Shown: positions 28,297-35,904 of the stretch, piece after piece
How positions within the stretch are numbered: position 1 is the stretch's first letter
How the letters are laid out: the number at the start of each line of letters is the position of its first letter
Assembly (NCBI RefSeq): GCF_001650915.1
Contig: NZ_LXYO01000023.1
Coordinates: 992,001-1,056,000 of the forward strand
Direction of reading: 5' to 3'
Source of the DNA: Marinobacter sp. EhC06
GTDB lineage: Bacteria; Pseudomonadota; Gammaproteobacteria; Pseudomonadales; Oleiphilaceae
Length of the DNA stretch: 64,000 bases
The notes under the pieces: model-generated
Databases searched by the model: none
Told to the model about the DNA's origin: nothing
Seen by the model: only the letters and a program-made list of their open reading frames with translations
Translations under genes and position numbers: made by a program

Positions 28297-29306
28297 TGAC
28301 TAAGCCCGTGGTGCTGGCGCTCACCGCCGGCGAACCCGCCGGCATTGGTCCGGAGCTGTGCCTACAGCTGGCGCTGGAGGCCAGGACCGGGGGTGTGGTG
28401 GTGGTCGCCAGCAGGCCACTGCTGGAGGCCCGGGCGAAGCAATTGAATCTGGCGGTTGAACTGCGTCCCTGGCAGCCCGGCGAGGCGCCAGAAATGGAAG
28501 CAGGCCTGTTGTCGGTGCTGCACGTGGAAGGTTGTGCCAATCACCAGCCGGGAACGCTGGACACCGGCAGCAGCGCCTATGTACTCAGAACACTGGAAGT
28601 CGCCGCCAATGGCTGCCTGAGTGGCGATTTTGATGGCATGGTGACGGCGCCTGTCCACAAGGGTGTGATCAACGAGGCAGGCATCTCGTTCAGCGGCCAC
28701 ACCGAGTTCCTACAGGAGCTCTGCGGGGTGGATCGTGTGGTCATGATGCTGGCGACCGACGAGTTGCGGGTTGCGCTTGTTACCACCCACTTACCGCTCA
28801 AGGACGTTTCCGCCGCCATTACCCCGGAGCGCCTGACTCAGGTAACGCGAATTCTCGATGCTGATCTGAAAAAGTTCTTCGGCGTTGCCCGGCCCAGGAT
28901 ACTGGTGGCAGGCCTGAACCCTCATGCCGGCGAAGGTGGTCACCTTGGTCGGGAGGAAATCGACACCATCGAGCCAACCCTGGAGGCTCTTCGCGCCGAA
29001 GGCATTTCTCTGACCGGACCTTTACCTGCCGATACCCTGTTTACCCCGCACTGGCTCGACAAGGCCGATGCGGTTCTGGCCATGTACCACGACCAGGGAC
29101 TGCCAGTATTGAAGTTTCAGGGCTTCGGGCGGGCCGTCAACATTACCTTGGGGCTGCCGATTGTCCGCACCTCAGTGGATCATGGCACCGCCCTGGATCT
29201 GGCTGGCACCGGCCGGGCTGATGCAGGCAGTCTGCATACGGCCCTGAAAGTGGGCGAGCAAATGGCTCGTTGTCGCAAATCTGCAATTGAAGAGACCCGT
29301 TCGTGA
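28296..29306 (+). CDS. pdxA: 4-hydroxythreonine-4-phosphate dehydrogenase
   Basis: NAD-dependent enzyme of pyridoxal phosphate synthesis. It has 336 residues with the family opening [15 protein letters not shown], metal-binding His residues in [19 protein letters not shown] and AMYHDQGLP, and a C-terminal [18 protein letters not shown]. Tightly coupled: the ATG overlaps the surA stop (TGATG) and its own stop overlaps the rsmA start. No anomaly seen. Confidence 0.97.
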   Translation: MTKPVVLALTAGEPAGIGPELCLQLALEARTGGVVVVASRPLLEARAKQLNLAVELRPWQPGEAPEMEAGLLSVLHVEGCANHQPGTLDTGSSAYVLRTLEVAANGCLSGDFDGMVTAPVHKGVINEAGISFSGHTEFLQELCGVDRVVMMLATDELRVALVTTHLPLKDVSAAITPERLTQVTRILDADLKKFFGVARPRILVAGLNPHAGEGGHLGREEIDTIEPTLEALRAEGISLTGPLPADTLFTPHWLDKADAVLAMYHDQGLPVLKFQGFGRAVNITLGLPIVRTSVDHGTALDLAGTGRADAGSLHTALKVGEQMARCRKSAIEETRS

Positions 29307-30133
29307 GTAACAAAGCCGGCCACCAGGCCAGAAAGCGGTTTGGCCAGAATTTCCTCCATGATCCAGGGGTCATAGAGCAGATCATCCGCGCCATTAACCC
29401 GAAACCCGATGACGCCATCGTGGAAATTGGTCCCGGCCTGGGCGCTCTGACCGAAGAGATACTGGCCGTGAACCCAAGGCTTCAGGTGGTGGAGCTGGAT
29501 CGCGACCTGATTCCGGTGCTGCGCACCAAGTTCTTCAACTACCCCGAGTTCCGGATTCACGAGGCGGACGCGCTCAAGTTTGATTTCAGTGAGCTGATGG
29601 TGGATCGTCCCCTGCGGATCATCGGGAACCTGCCGTACAATATATCCACGCCCCTGATCTTCCACCTGCTGGCGCAGGCGGACGTCGTGCAGGACATGCA
29701 CTTCATGCTGCAGAAAGAGGTGGTACAGCGGATGGCAGCGGTGCCCGGTGACAACAATTACGGTCGCCTCGGCATCATGACCCAGTATTTCTGCAAGGTG
29801 CAGCCGCTGTTTGAAGTGGGTTCCGGCGCTTTCCGCCCGGCGCCGAAAGTGGATTCGGCGATTGTTCGGCTGGTGCCCCATAAGACACTGCCCCATCCGG
29901 CGAAGGATCTGGCGACGCTCCAGGCTGTGGTCCGCACGGCTTTTAACGCGCGCCGAAAAACACTGCGCAAGGCTCTGGGCGGCATGGTGTCGGCCGAGCA
30001 GCTCCAGAGCCTGGGCATCAATGACGGTCTGCGTCCGGAGAACCTCTCCCTGGCCGATTACGTGGCCATTGCCGATCTGCTTTTTGAAGAGAAGGGCACA
30101 GCTAACCCGGTAAACGAGGCAAGTGATGACTGA
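29303..30133 (+). CDS. rsmA: 16S rRNA (adenine1518-N6/adenine1519-N6)-dimethyltransferase
   Basis: KsgA/RsmA methylates two adjacent adenines in the 3' hairpin of 16S rRNA late in small-subunit assembly. It has 276 residues: [14 protein letters not shown] near the N-terminus, the SAM site [15 protein letters not shown], the catalytic [10 protein letters not shown], and [10 protein letters not shown]. Start is GTG overlapping the pdxA stop (GTGA). Loss gives kasugamycin resistance in other species. The stop overlaps apaH directly, with no apaG between. Confidence 0.97.
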   Translation: MSNKAGHQARKRFGQNFLHDPGVIEQIIRAINPKPDDAIVEIGPGLGALTEEILAVNPRLQVVELDRDLIPVLRTKFFNYPEFRIHEADALKFDFSELMVDRPLRIIGNLPYNISTPLIFHLLAQADVVQDMHFMLQKEVVQRMAAVPGDNNYGRLGIMTQYFCKVQPLFEVGSGAFRPAPKVDSAIVRLVPHKTLPHPAKDLATLQAVVRTAFNARRKTLRKALGGMVSAEQLQSLGINDGLRPENLSLADYVAIADLLFEEKGTANPVNEASDD

Positions 30134-30926
30134 CTACGCCATTGGCGATATTCAGGGCTGTTACGAACGCCTGAGAGATGTCCTGGACAAGGTGGATTTC
30201 TCCCCTTCCCGTGACCGCCTTTGGGTGGCCGGCGACCTGATCAACCGTGGCCCGTCCTCACTGGCAACCCTGAGGTATATCGAGAGCCTTGGAGATTCGG
30301 CGGTGGTGGTGCTTGGAAATCACGATTTGCATCTGCTCGCCGTGGCGCTGGGCGGCCATCAGACCCGCCGCAAAGATACTCTGTCCGATATCCTTGAAGC
30401 GCCAGATCACGACCGGCTGGTGCACTGGCTCCGGCAACAGAACCTCTGCGTTCACGACCCGGTCCGGAATCTGGTGATGACCCACGCCGGTCTGCCCCAT
30501 ATCTGGACGGTCAGTCAGGCCTTGGCCTGCGCCCAGGAAGTGGAAGCTGTAATTCGGGGCGGTGCCGCCGAGGAATACTTCACCCAGATGTACGGCAACC
30601 AGCCCGAACGGTGGGATGAAACCCTGCAGGGTATGGACCGCTGGCGGATCATTACCAATTATTTCACACGCATGCGCTTTATTGCCGAGGATGGCACCCT
30701 GGAATTGGCGGCCAAGGAGAGTGTCGACAGCGCCCCGGAAGGTTTCGAACCGTGGTTTCATTTCCCTCGTACTGACGATGTCCGTGTGGTGTTTGGTCAC
30801 TGGGCAGCCCTGGAAGGAAAAACCGGCAGCGACCGGTTTATCGGCCTGGATACCGGGTGTGTCTGGGGTGGTGCCTTGACCATGATGAATCTGGATACGG
30901 GAGAAAAGATCCACTGTGACTGCTGA
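30126..30926 (+). CDS. apaH: Bis(5'-nucleosyl)-tetraphosphatase, symmetrical
   Basis: Hydrolyses Ap4A to two ADP, limiting this stress nucleotide and removing Np4 caps from RNA. It has 266 residues of metallophosphatase: AIGDIQGCYERL, VAGDLINRGPSSL, VLGNHDLHLL, MTHAGLPHIW and the late VFGHWAALEG. The ATG at 30126 is chosen over a GTG one codon earlier; it lies inside the end of rsmA. In many relatives apaG separates rsmA from apaH, but here it is absent. Confidence 0.95.
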   Translation: MTDYAIGDIQGCYERLRDVLDKVDFSPSRDRLWVAGDLINRGPSSLATLRYIESLGDSAVVVLGNHDLHLLAVALGGHQTRRKDTLSDILEAPDHDRLVHWLRQQNLCVHDPVRNLVMTHAGLPHIWTVSQALACAQEVEAVIRGGAAEEYFTQMYGNQPERWDETLQGMDRWRIITNYFTRMRFIAEDGTLELAAKESVDSAPEGFEPWFHFPRTDDVRVVFGHWAALEGKTGSDRFIGLDTGCVWGGALTMMNLDTGEKIHCDC

Positions 30927-31329
30927 GTCCGTACAACACCCAGCAGGCCGCGTCCTTGGGTTTCCCCTGGTGGCGGGGGGCTTTCTGGCGCTCCTGGCGG
31001 TGATGGCTGGCGCCTTTGGTGCACACGGGCTGCGCAACCTGGTCAGTGAGCGAGGGCTTGAAGTTTTCCAGACCGCCGTCACATATCAAATGTATCATTC
31101 CATAGCGCTGGTTCTGGTGGCGTTGCTGGCCGGACAGGGGCTTTCCAGGAAGTTACTGGGTTGGTCGGCGGGATTTTTGCTGGCCGGCATCCTGTTATTC
31201 AGTGGCAGTCTTTACCTGTTGGTGCTGACAGATATCCGCTGGATCGGCCCGATCACGCCCCTTGGTGGGTTGTGCTTCATGGTGGGCTGGGCGCTGGTAA
31301 TAACCTCCGGTCTCCGCCGGAACAAGTAA
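30916..31329 (+). CDS. DUF423 family small membrane protein
   Basis: A 137-residue inner-membrane protein with four hydrophobic segments and the DUF423 hallmark AVMAGAFGAHGLRN near residue 30, then TYQMYHSIALVLVALL and GLCFMVGWALV. The function of the family (YgdD in E. coli) is not known. The GTG start overlaps the end of apaH; GGAGA lies about 12 bases upstream. Probably the tail of the lptD-apaH transcript. Confidence 0.85.
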   Translation: MTAESVQHPAGRVLGFPLVAGGFLALLAVMAGAFGAHGLRNLVSERGLEVFQTAVTYQMYHSIALVLVALLAGQGLSRKLLGWSAGFLLAGILLFSGSLYLLVLTDIRWIGPITPLGGLCFMVGWALVITSGLRRNK

Positions 31330-31354
31330 TGAATACAGAGGTTCAAGAGTCACT

Positions 31355-31555
31355 ATGCAGGTTCAGGTGAATGGCGATGCAATGGAACTGCCGAATGGCG
31401 CCACCATTGCCACGCTGATTGAAAAGATGGCTCTCGCGGGCAAGCGGCTGGCGGTTGAGGTGAACGAGGACATTGTGCCACGAAGCCGGCACCCGGAATT
31501 TACCCTGAGCGATGGCGACCGTGTAGAAGTCGTTCACGCTATTGGCGGCGGCTGA
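31355..31555 (+). CDS. thiS: Sulfur carrier protein ThiS
   Basis: Ubiquitin-like carrier of 66 residues that brings sulfur, as a C-terminal thiocarboxylate, to the thiazole synthase ThiG. The key feature is the C-terminal Gly-Gly in VVHAIGGG. The beta-grasp pattern is visible (MQVQVNGDAMELPNGATI, then KRLAVEVNEDIVPR). It lies 66 bp before thiG. Activation would need a ThiF or MoeB-type enzyme, not in this window. No TPP riboswitch was recognised upstream. Confidence 0.93.
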   Translation: MQVQVNGDAMELPNGATIATLIEKMALAGKRLAVEVNEDIVPRSRHPEFTLSDGDRVEVVHAIGGG

Positions 31556-31621
31556 ACAGTCTGCCCAGCCCACCCATGACGGCGGTTCCCATCCTCCCGT
31601 AACAAACGATTCAGGAACACT

Positions 31622-32431
31622 ATGACAGAGACATCCGAACTCCAGCTTCCAGAAGACAGACCGCTCGAAATCGCCGGACGGGTCTACCAGTCCCGTTTGC
31701 TCGTCGGGACCGGCAAATATCGTGACATGATGGAAACCGGCCATGCCATCGAGTCCAGCGGTGCCGAGATTGTCACCGTTGCGGTTCGCCGTACCAATCT
31801 GGGCCAGAACCCTGATGAGCCGAATCTGCTGGATGTGATTTCCCCGAGCAGCTATACCATCCTGCCCAACACCGCCGGTTGCTACACCGCCAAAGATGCC
31901 GTGCGCACCTGCAAGCTGGCCCGGGAGCTCCTGGATGGTCACGACCTGGTGAAGCTGGAAGTGCTGGGTGAGGAAAAGACCCTTTACCCGAACATGACCG
32001 AGACGCTCGTCGCCGCCGAAGAACTCATCAAGGATGGCTTCAAGGTGATGGTCTACTGCTCGGATGACCCGCTGCTGGCCAAACGCCTGGAAGACATGGG
32101 TTGTGTGGCCATAATGCCGCTCGGTGCGCCGATAGGGTCCGGGCTGGGTATCCAGAACCGGTACAATATCCGGTTGATTGTGGAAAACGCCAAGGTACCG
32201 GTGCTCGTGGATGCCGGTGTCGGCACTGCCTCAGACGCCACCATCGCCATGGAGCTGGGTTGCGACGGCGTATTGATGAATACCGCCATTGCCCAGGCGA
32301 AAGACCCGATCAAGATGGCCAATGCCATGCGCCTCGCCATCGAGGCTGGCCGGGAAGCCTACCTGGCAGGCCGTATGCCCAAGAAACTCTATGCCAGTGC
32401 ATCCTCGCCCATTGATGGCACCTTCTTCTGA
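31622..32431 (+). CDS. thiG: Thiazole synthase ThiG
   Basis: Forms the thiazole phosphate of thiamine from deoxyxylulose-5-phosphate, dehydroglycine and ThiS-carried sulfur. It has 269 residues of TIM barrel: [24 protein letters not shown], the Schiff-base Lys region [33 protein letters not shown] and [20 protein letters not shown]. The ribosome site AGGAACA precedes the ATG. In relatives trmB often follows; here slmA follows. Confidence 0.96.
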   Translation: MTETSELQLPEDRPLEIAGRVYQSRLLVGTGKYRDMMETGHAIESSGAEIVTVAVRRTNLGQNPDEPNLLDVISPSSYTILPNTAGCYTAKDAVRTCKLARELLDGHDLVKLEVLGEEKTLYPNMTETLVAAEELIKDGFKVMVYCSDDPLLAKRLEDMGCVAIMPLGAPIGSGLGIQNRYNIRLIVENAKVPVLVDAGVGTASDATIAMELGCDGVLMNTAIAQAKDPIKMANAMRLAIEAGREAYLAGRMPKKLYASASSPIDGTFF

Positions 32432-32463
32432 TCTCGGGCACAATCCTGACTAACGATAACCGA

Positions 32464-32487
32464 GGGCCGGCGCTGAACGACCGGCCC
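32464..32487. terminator. GC-rich hairpin between thiG and slmA
   Basis: GGGCCGG and CCGGCCC (7-bp stem, 10-base loop) in the 90-bp gap after thiG. There is no T-run on either strand, so it is at best a weak or Rho-assisted terminator or an RNA-stabilising stem. Confidence 0.3.
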
Positions 32488-32521
32488 CGACAACGATAAA
32501 TCAGAGCGCTGCTGTCCTGCC

Positions 32522-33109
32522 ATGACTGATCAGAAACCCAGTCGCCGCGAGGCGATTCTTCATGCTCTTGTGGAACTCCTGGAGACCGATCCGGGTGCCC
32601 GAATCACCACCGCCGGCCTCGCCAAATCCGTTGGCGTTACCGAGGCCGCTTTGTATCGGCATTTTCCCAGCAAGCGGAAAATGTTCGAGGCGCTTATCGA
32701 GTTTGCTGAAGAGGCCGTGTTCTCCCGCTGTCAGGTGATCCTGCAGGAGCAGGAGGACGTGCGGGTTCGCCTCCAGCAACTGGTGCATCTGGTGCTGGTG
32801 TTCGCGGAGCGTAACCCTGGTCTGTGCTGTGTGCTGACCGGAGACGCCCTGATGGGCGAAAACGACACCCTTCGAAAACGTGCCTCCCAATTCTTCGAGC
32901 GCCTGGAGACCCAGGTACGGCAAACCCTCAAAGAAGGCGAAATCCGCCAGGGCCTGCGGCCCAGAACCACGTCCGCCCGGGGCGCAGATTTTGTCCTGGT
33001 GTTCGTCGAAGGCCGGATTCAGCGGTTTATCCGCTCGTCGTTCTCGCGGTTGCCCTCTACTGACTTCGATGAGAGTTGGGGGTTGGTTGCTGAGGGTGTT
33101 TGGGGCTGA
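32522..33109 (+). CDS. slmA: Nucleoid occlusion factor SlmA (TetR family)
   Basis: DNA-binding protein that blocks FtsZ ring assembly over the unsegregated nucleoid. It has 195 residues, as in E. coli (198). The N-terminal helix-turn-helix reads RITTAGLAKSVGVTEAALYRHFPSKRKMFEALIEF in two conserved pieces, followed by the SlmA-specific ERNPGLCCVLTGDALMGE. The C-terminal domain includes FVEGRIQRFIRSSF. A generic TetR repressor is unlikely given the match beyond the HTH. It is the last + strand gene before a repeat-filled gap. Confidence 0.9.
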   Translation: MTDQKPSRREAILHALVELLETDPGARITTAGLAKSVGVTEAALYRHFPSKRKMFEALIEFAEEAVFSRCQVILQEQEDVRVRLQQLVHLVLVFAERNPGLCCVLTGDALMGENDTLRKRASQFFERLETQVRQTLKEGEIRQGLRPRTTSARGADFVLVFVEGRIQRFIRSSFSRLPSTDFDESWGLVAEGVWG

Positions 33110-33158
33110 ATTTTTCGTTCGCCTCTTAAAGATTCCTAGCCTGCTTGACCTGGAGTTG

Positions 33159-33270
33159 AGGCGAAGGCAGGAAGGGCTTTCCCGAAACCGCTACGAGCAC
33201 GTCCATGTGCGCTTGACGTCGGCCATCCATGGCCGCCGACATTTCGGGAAAGCCCTTCCTGCCTCCGCCT
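33159..33270 (+). repeat. Three-stem palindromic repeat, copy 2
   Basis: The outer arms (33159-33187 and 33242-33270) pair over 29 bp with a single mismatch, enclosing a 54-bp core. The core has hairpin A, GCAC-GTCCAT-GTGC (33197-33210), and hairpin B, GGCCAT-CC-ATGGCC (33221-33234). Its core matches the core of copy 3 at 50 of 54 bases, whereas the arms match far less but remain self-complementary. It lies 50 bp after slmA in gene-free DNA. Confidence 0.88.
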
Positions 33271-33315
33271 TTCCGGCCTTTTCGATATCTCTCCAATAAT
33301 AGAACCACGAAGCCT

Positions 33316-33347
33316 GTAGGTTGGATTAGGCGAAGCCGTAATCCAAC
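33316..33347 (+). repeat. 32-bp palindromic repeat, copy A
   Basis: GTAGGTTGGATTAGGC followed by GAAGCCGTAATCCAAC: a hairpin unit whose TTGGATTA and TAATCCAA ends pair. It recurs inverted at 33375-33406 with four differences, and those differences form two compensating base-pair changes. Similar GTAGGTTGG-type repeats are common intergenic elements in many proteobacteria. Confidence 0.85.
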
Positions 33348-33374
33348 AAAACACTTTGGGAATACCTTCACTGT

Positions 33375-33406
33375 GTCGGATTACGACTTCGTCTAATCCG
33401 ACCTAC
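33375..33406 (-). repeat. 32-bp palindromic repeat, copy B (inverted)
   Basis: The reverse complement reads GTAGGTCGGATTAGAC then GAAGTCGTAATCCGAC, 28 of 32 identical to copy A. T-A becomes C-G in one stem pair and G-C becomes A-T in another. Copies A and B face each other 27 bp apart and could fold as one large hairpin, the layout of paired REP-like elements. Both lie inside the region bracketed by the two larger three-stem repeats. Confidence 0.85.
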
Positions 33407-33449
33407 CAAATTTCCCAAGATGAATTCGCGATATCACCGTAGCAATGCC

Positions 33450-33561
33450 GGCACGGGATGGGAACCTGCTCCCCGGAATGTCGCCGGCCATGGATGGCCG
33501 GGGTCAAGCGCACATGGATGTGCTCGTAGCGGTTCCGGGGAGCAGGTTCCCATCCTGTGCC
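33450..33561 (-). repeat. Three-stem palindromic repeat, copy 3 (inverted)
   Basis: The outer arms 33450-33478 and 33533-33561 pair over 29 bp with one mismatch. The core, read on the - strand, carries hairpin A GCACAT-CC-ATGTGC and hairpin B CCGGCCAT-CC-ATGGCCGG. Compared with copy 2, hairpin A gains pairs and hairpin B is extended by changes on both sides. It is in opposite orientation to copy 2, and about 50 bp before the end of the convergent phosphatase gene. Confidence 0.88.
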
Positions 33562-33614
33562 CGCCCCGAAGCTAACAGGCTAGTGACAACGCCCGAGGGC
33601 AAGCGCCAGCACAA

Positions 33615-34439
33615 TCAGTCATACCCAGAGGCAGACCGGAGGATAGATCGAACAGGCTCCCAGACAGCCGGCGCCGAGATCAGAATATCGCGACCCCAGA
33701 GATCGGCAGGATAGCCCACAGGTACTTCGCTGAAGTGGCCCGCTGTGGCACCTGCTTCCAGGGCGATCAGGCGCGCGGCGGCGAAGTCCCAGGGGCTGAC
33801 GTTCTCGTAGTAGATATCCAGTCGGCCACAGGCCACCCAGCAGATATCCAGGGCCGCCGAGCCAATACGGCGCAGGTCGCGGCACTGACGAATCATGGCG
33901 TCCAGGCGTTTGACCAACGGCTCAAGGCTGTCTTTGGTGTAGGGGAAACCGGTGGCAAACAGGGAGTCCCGAGGAACCGTTGCGCCACTGTGCCGGATGG
34001 GGCGGCCATTCAGGGTTGCGCCTTCTGAGCGGGTCGCCCGGAAGGTTTCGCCCGGGAAGGGCGCATGCACCACACCCGCCTGAACGCGGCCTTTTTCAGC
34101 ATAGGCAATGGATACCGCCACCTGGGGATGGCCATAGGCGTAGTTTACGGTGCCATCGATGGGATCCACGATCCAGAGCGGGGTGTCCAGCTCTTCGGCC
34201 TGGCTCAGGTCGGGCATGGTTTCTTCGGAAAGGATTCGGTGGTCGGGGAAGCGCTTGCGGATGGCTCCGGTGATGAATTCGTCGGCCATCACGTCGGCGT
34301 GGGTTACCAGTTCGGTCTGGTGCTTGTAGTCGGTGCGCAGGGTCTTGCCGTCCCGCTCGCGGCGAATCAGTTCGCCGGCCTCCCGGGCCAGGTTTTCGGC
34401 AAAGTCGGTAATCTCGAGCAGAGAAACAGAATCAGACAT
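33615..34439 (-). CDS. Inositol monophosphatase family protein
   Basis: Mg-dependent, lithium-sensitive type phosphatase of 274 residues. Metal-binding motifs are intact: RILSEETMPD (Glu pair), WIVDPIDGTVNYAYGHPQVAVS (split family motif DPIDGT) and SPWDFAAARLIALEAGA. The true substrate could be inositol-1-phosphate, 3'-phosphoadenosine-5'-phosphate (CysQ-like) or a sugar phosphate; the sequence by eye does not decide. Members often serve as SuhB-like ribosome-synthesis factors, but the length and motifs are not specific. It lies downstream of the aminotransferase gene on the same strand with a 56-bp gap. Confidence 0.85.
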   Translation of the reverse strand: MSDSVSLLEITDFAENLAREAGELIRRERDGKTLRTDYKHQTELVTHADVMADEFITGAIRKRFPDHRILSEETMPDLSQAEELDTPLWIVDPIDGTVNYAYGHPQVAVSIAYAEKGRVQAGVVHAPFPGETFRATRSEGATLNGRPIRHSGATVPRDSLFATGFPYTKDSLEPLVKRLDAMIRQCRDLRRIGSAALDICWVACGRLDIYYENVSPWDFAAARLIALEAGATAGHFSEVPVGYPADLWGRDILISAPAVWEPVRSILRSASGYD

Positions 34440-34495
34440 GGCGCCCCCGTTGATATCCCGTAAGAGAGTGAGGGCGCCAGTCTAACACGGCAGAA

Positions 34496-35791
34496 TCAGA
34501 GGCCGTTCAGCCACTGCTCCATCTTGTCCATGGCGCTGACCAGCCGCGGGCAAGCCTGTTTTACGAAGTCGTCGCCCAGTTCCTGGTCGGCATAGTCGCC
34601 GCCCGCGAGCTGGAGGGATTCGGCACCATCGAAGTCGACGAAGGCCAGGCGGGCTGCCAGGTGATCCGGCACGAAGCCGAAGTCGCTGGCGGGCAGGATG
34701 GCCACGCCGGTGTTTTCCAGCAGGGCCTGGCAGAAGGCCTGGCTGGTTTTGATGTCTTTCCTGGCCAGTTGCTCCCGGAACCCGGAGAAGTCCGGGAACA
34801 GGTAGAAAGCTCCTTCCGGCTTCTGGACCACCGCGCCCATGTCGCTCAGTCGACGATGCATGTACTCGCCAACAACTTTCAGCACCCGGCGGGACTGTTT
34901 AAGGTATTCCTCGATGTCGTCACCGCCGTTGAACGCCGCGATAGCTGCGTGCTGGATGGGGGCGCTGGTGGCGGTATAGGTTTCGCTGGCGATGATGGCC
35001 ATGGCGTCCTGCAGCGGCCGAAGTTCCCGGGGGAAGATGAACGTGCCCAGGCGCCAGCCGCCGGCACCCGCCCACTTGCTCAGGCCGGTACTGATGATGG
35101 TGCCTTCCGGGTAATAGCGTGCGATGGATTTGTGCTTGCCCTCGAAATGCACTTCACCGTAGATCTCGTCCGACAGCAGAATCAGCCGGTATTTGCGGGC
35201 CACGTTAGCAATGGCCAGAAGCTGGTCATCGGTGTAGGTGCACCCGGTAGGGTTGGACGGGTAGTTCAGGATCAGGATCCGGGGCCGCGAAGGATCATCG
35301 CGACAAATGATGTCCAGTTCTTCCGCCGTTAGCTGCCAGTTGTTCTCGGCATGGGTCGGCAGCCAGTGTACCGAGCGGCCGATGATCCGGGCTTGCGGGG
35401 CGTAGGAAACCCAGCTGGGGCGCGGAATCAGGAGATCGCCGTAGTAGGCCAGCTGCAACATGAACAGCAGTTCCTTGGAGCCCGGGCCGATCAGGACATC
35501 TTCCCAGGTACAGCGCATGCGCTCGCTGCGGTTGATGTAGCCGGCAATGGCTTCGCGAAGGCCCTTGAGGCCTTTGACCGGAAGATAGTCCTTTTCGTGG
35601 GCGTGCTCCTTGAGCGCTTCCACCACGCGATCAGGAACCGGGAAGGGGGATTGCCCCAGCCCGAGTTTGATAATGTCCTTGCCCTCGGATTTGAGCTGGT
35701 TGCTCAGTTCGTTGATGCGAAGTGTGGCCGAGGGCTGAATGCCCCGAACGTTCAGATTGATCGCGTAACGGTGGTCGTTTTGGATGTCCAT
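34496..35791 (-). CDS. Pyridoxal-phosphate aminotransferase, class I/II
   Basis: A 431-residue fold-type I aminotransferase related to aspartate/aromatic aminotransferases. Visible: the N-terminal substrate motif IIKLGLGQSPFPVPDRV, the cofactor-binding LNYPSNPTGCTYT and LLSDEIYGEVHFEGKH, and the PLP Lys in STGLSKWAGAGGWRLG, plus a late Arg region DHLAARLAFVDFDGAES. The SKWAGAGGWRLG form differs from typical AspC (SKSYGLAG). The substrate cannot be assigned. Intact and of normal length. Confidence 0.85.
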   Translation of the reverse strand: MDIQNDHRYAINLNVRGIQPSATLRINELSNQLKSEGKDIIKLGLGQSPFPVPDRVVEALKEHAHEKDYLPVKGLKGLREAIAGYINRSERMRCTWEDVLIGPGSKELLFMLQLAYYGDLLIPRPSWVSYAPQARIIGRSVHWLPTHAENNWQLTAEELDIICRDDPSRPRILILNYPSNPTGCTYTDDQLLAIANVARKYRLILLSDEIYGEVHFEGKHKSIARYYPEGTIISTGLSKWAGAGGWRLGTFIFPRELRPLQDAMAIIASETYTATSAPIQHAAIAAFNGGDDIEEYLKQSRRVLKVVGEYMHRRLSDMGAVVQKPEGAFYLFPDFSGFREQLARKDIKTSQAFCQALLENTGVAILPASDFGFVPDHLAARLAFVDFDGAESLQLAGGDYADQELGDDFVKQACPRLVSAMDKMEQWLNGL

Positions 35792-35904
35792 TGTCCCTGT
35801 CTGTTGGTTGGAAGTGACCCCGTCAGTATAGAAAACCCAAACATATCTGTGATGTCGTGGCGGATAGGTGATTGCCGCAGTTTTTCGTCAGACTTTGGTC
35901 TTGG

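Noticed and set aside
31330-31354. TPP riboswitch before thiS
   Set aside because: The gap is only 25 bp, too short for a THI element, and no THI-box sequence was seen upstream.
33159-33561. Three-stem repeats as integron attC sites
   Set aside because: No GTTRRRY/RYYYAAC core sites, no integrase and no gene cassettes nearby.
33110-33614. The repeat nest as a CRISPR array
   Set aside because: Repeats are palindromes of two families in alternating orientation, not regular direct repeats with spacers, and no cas genes are present.
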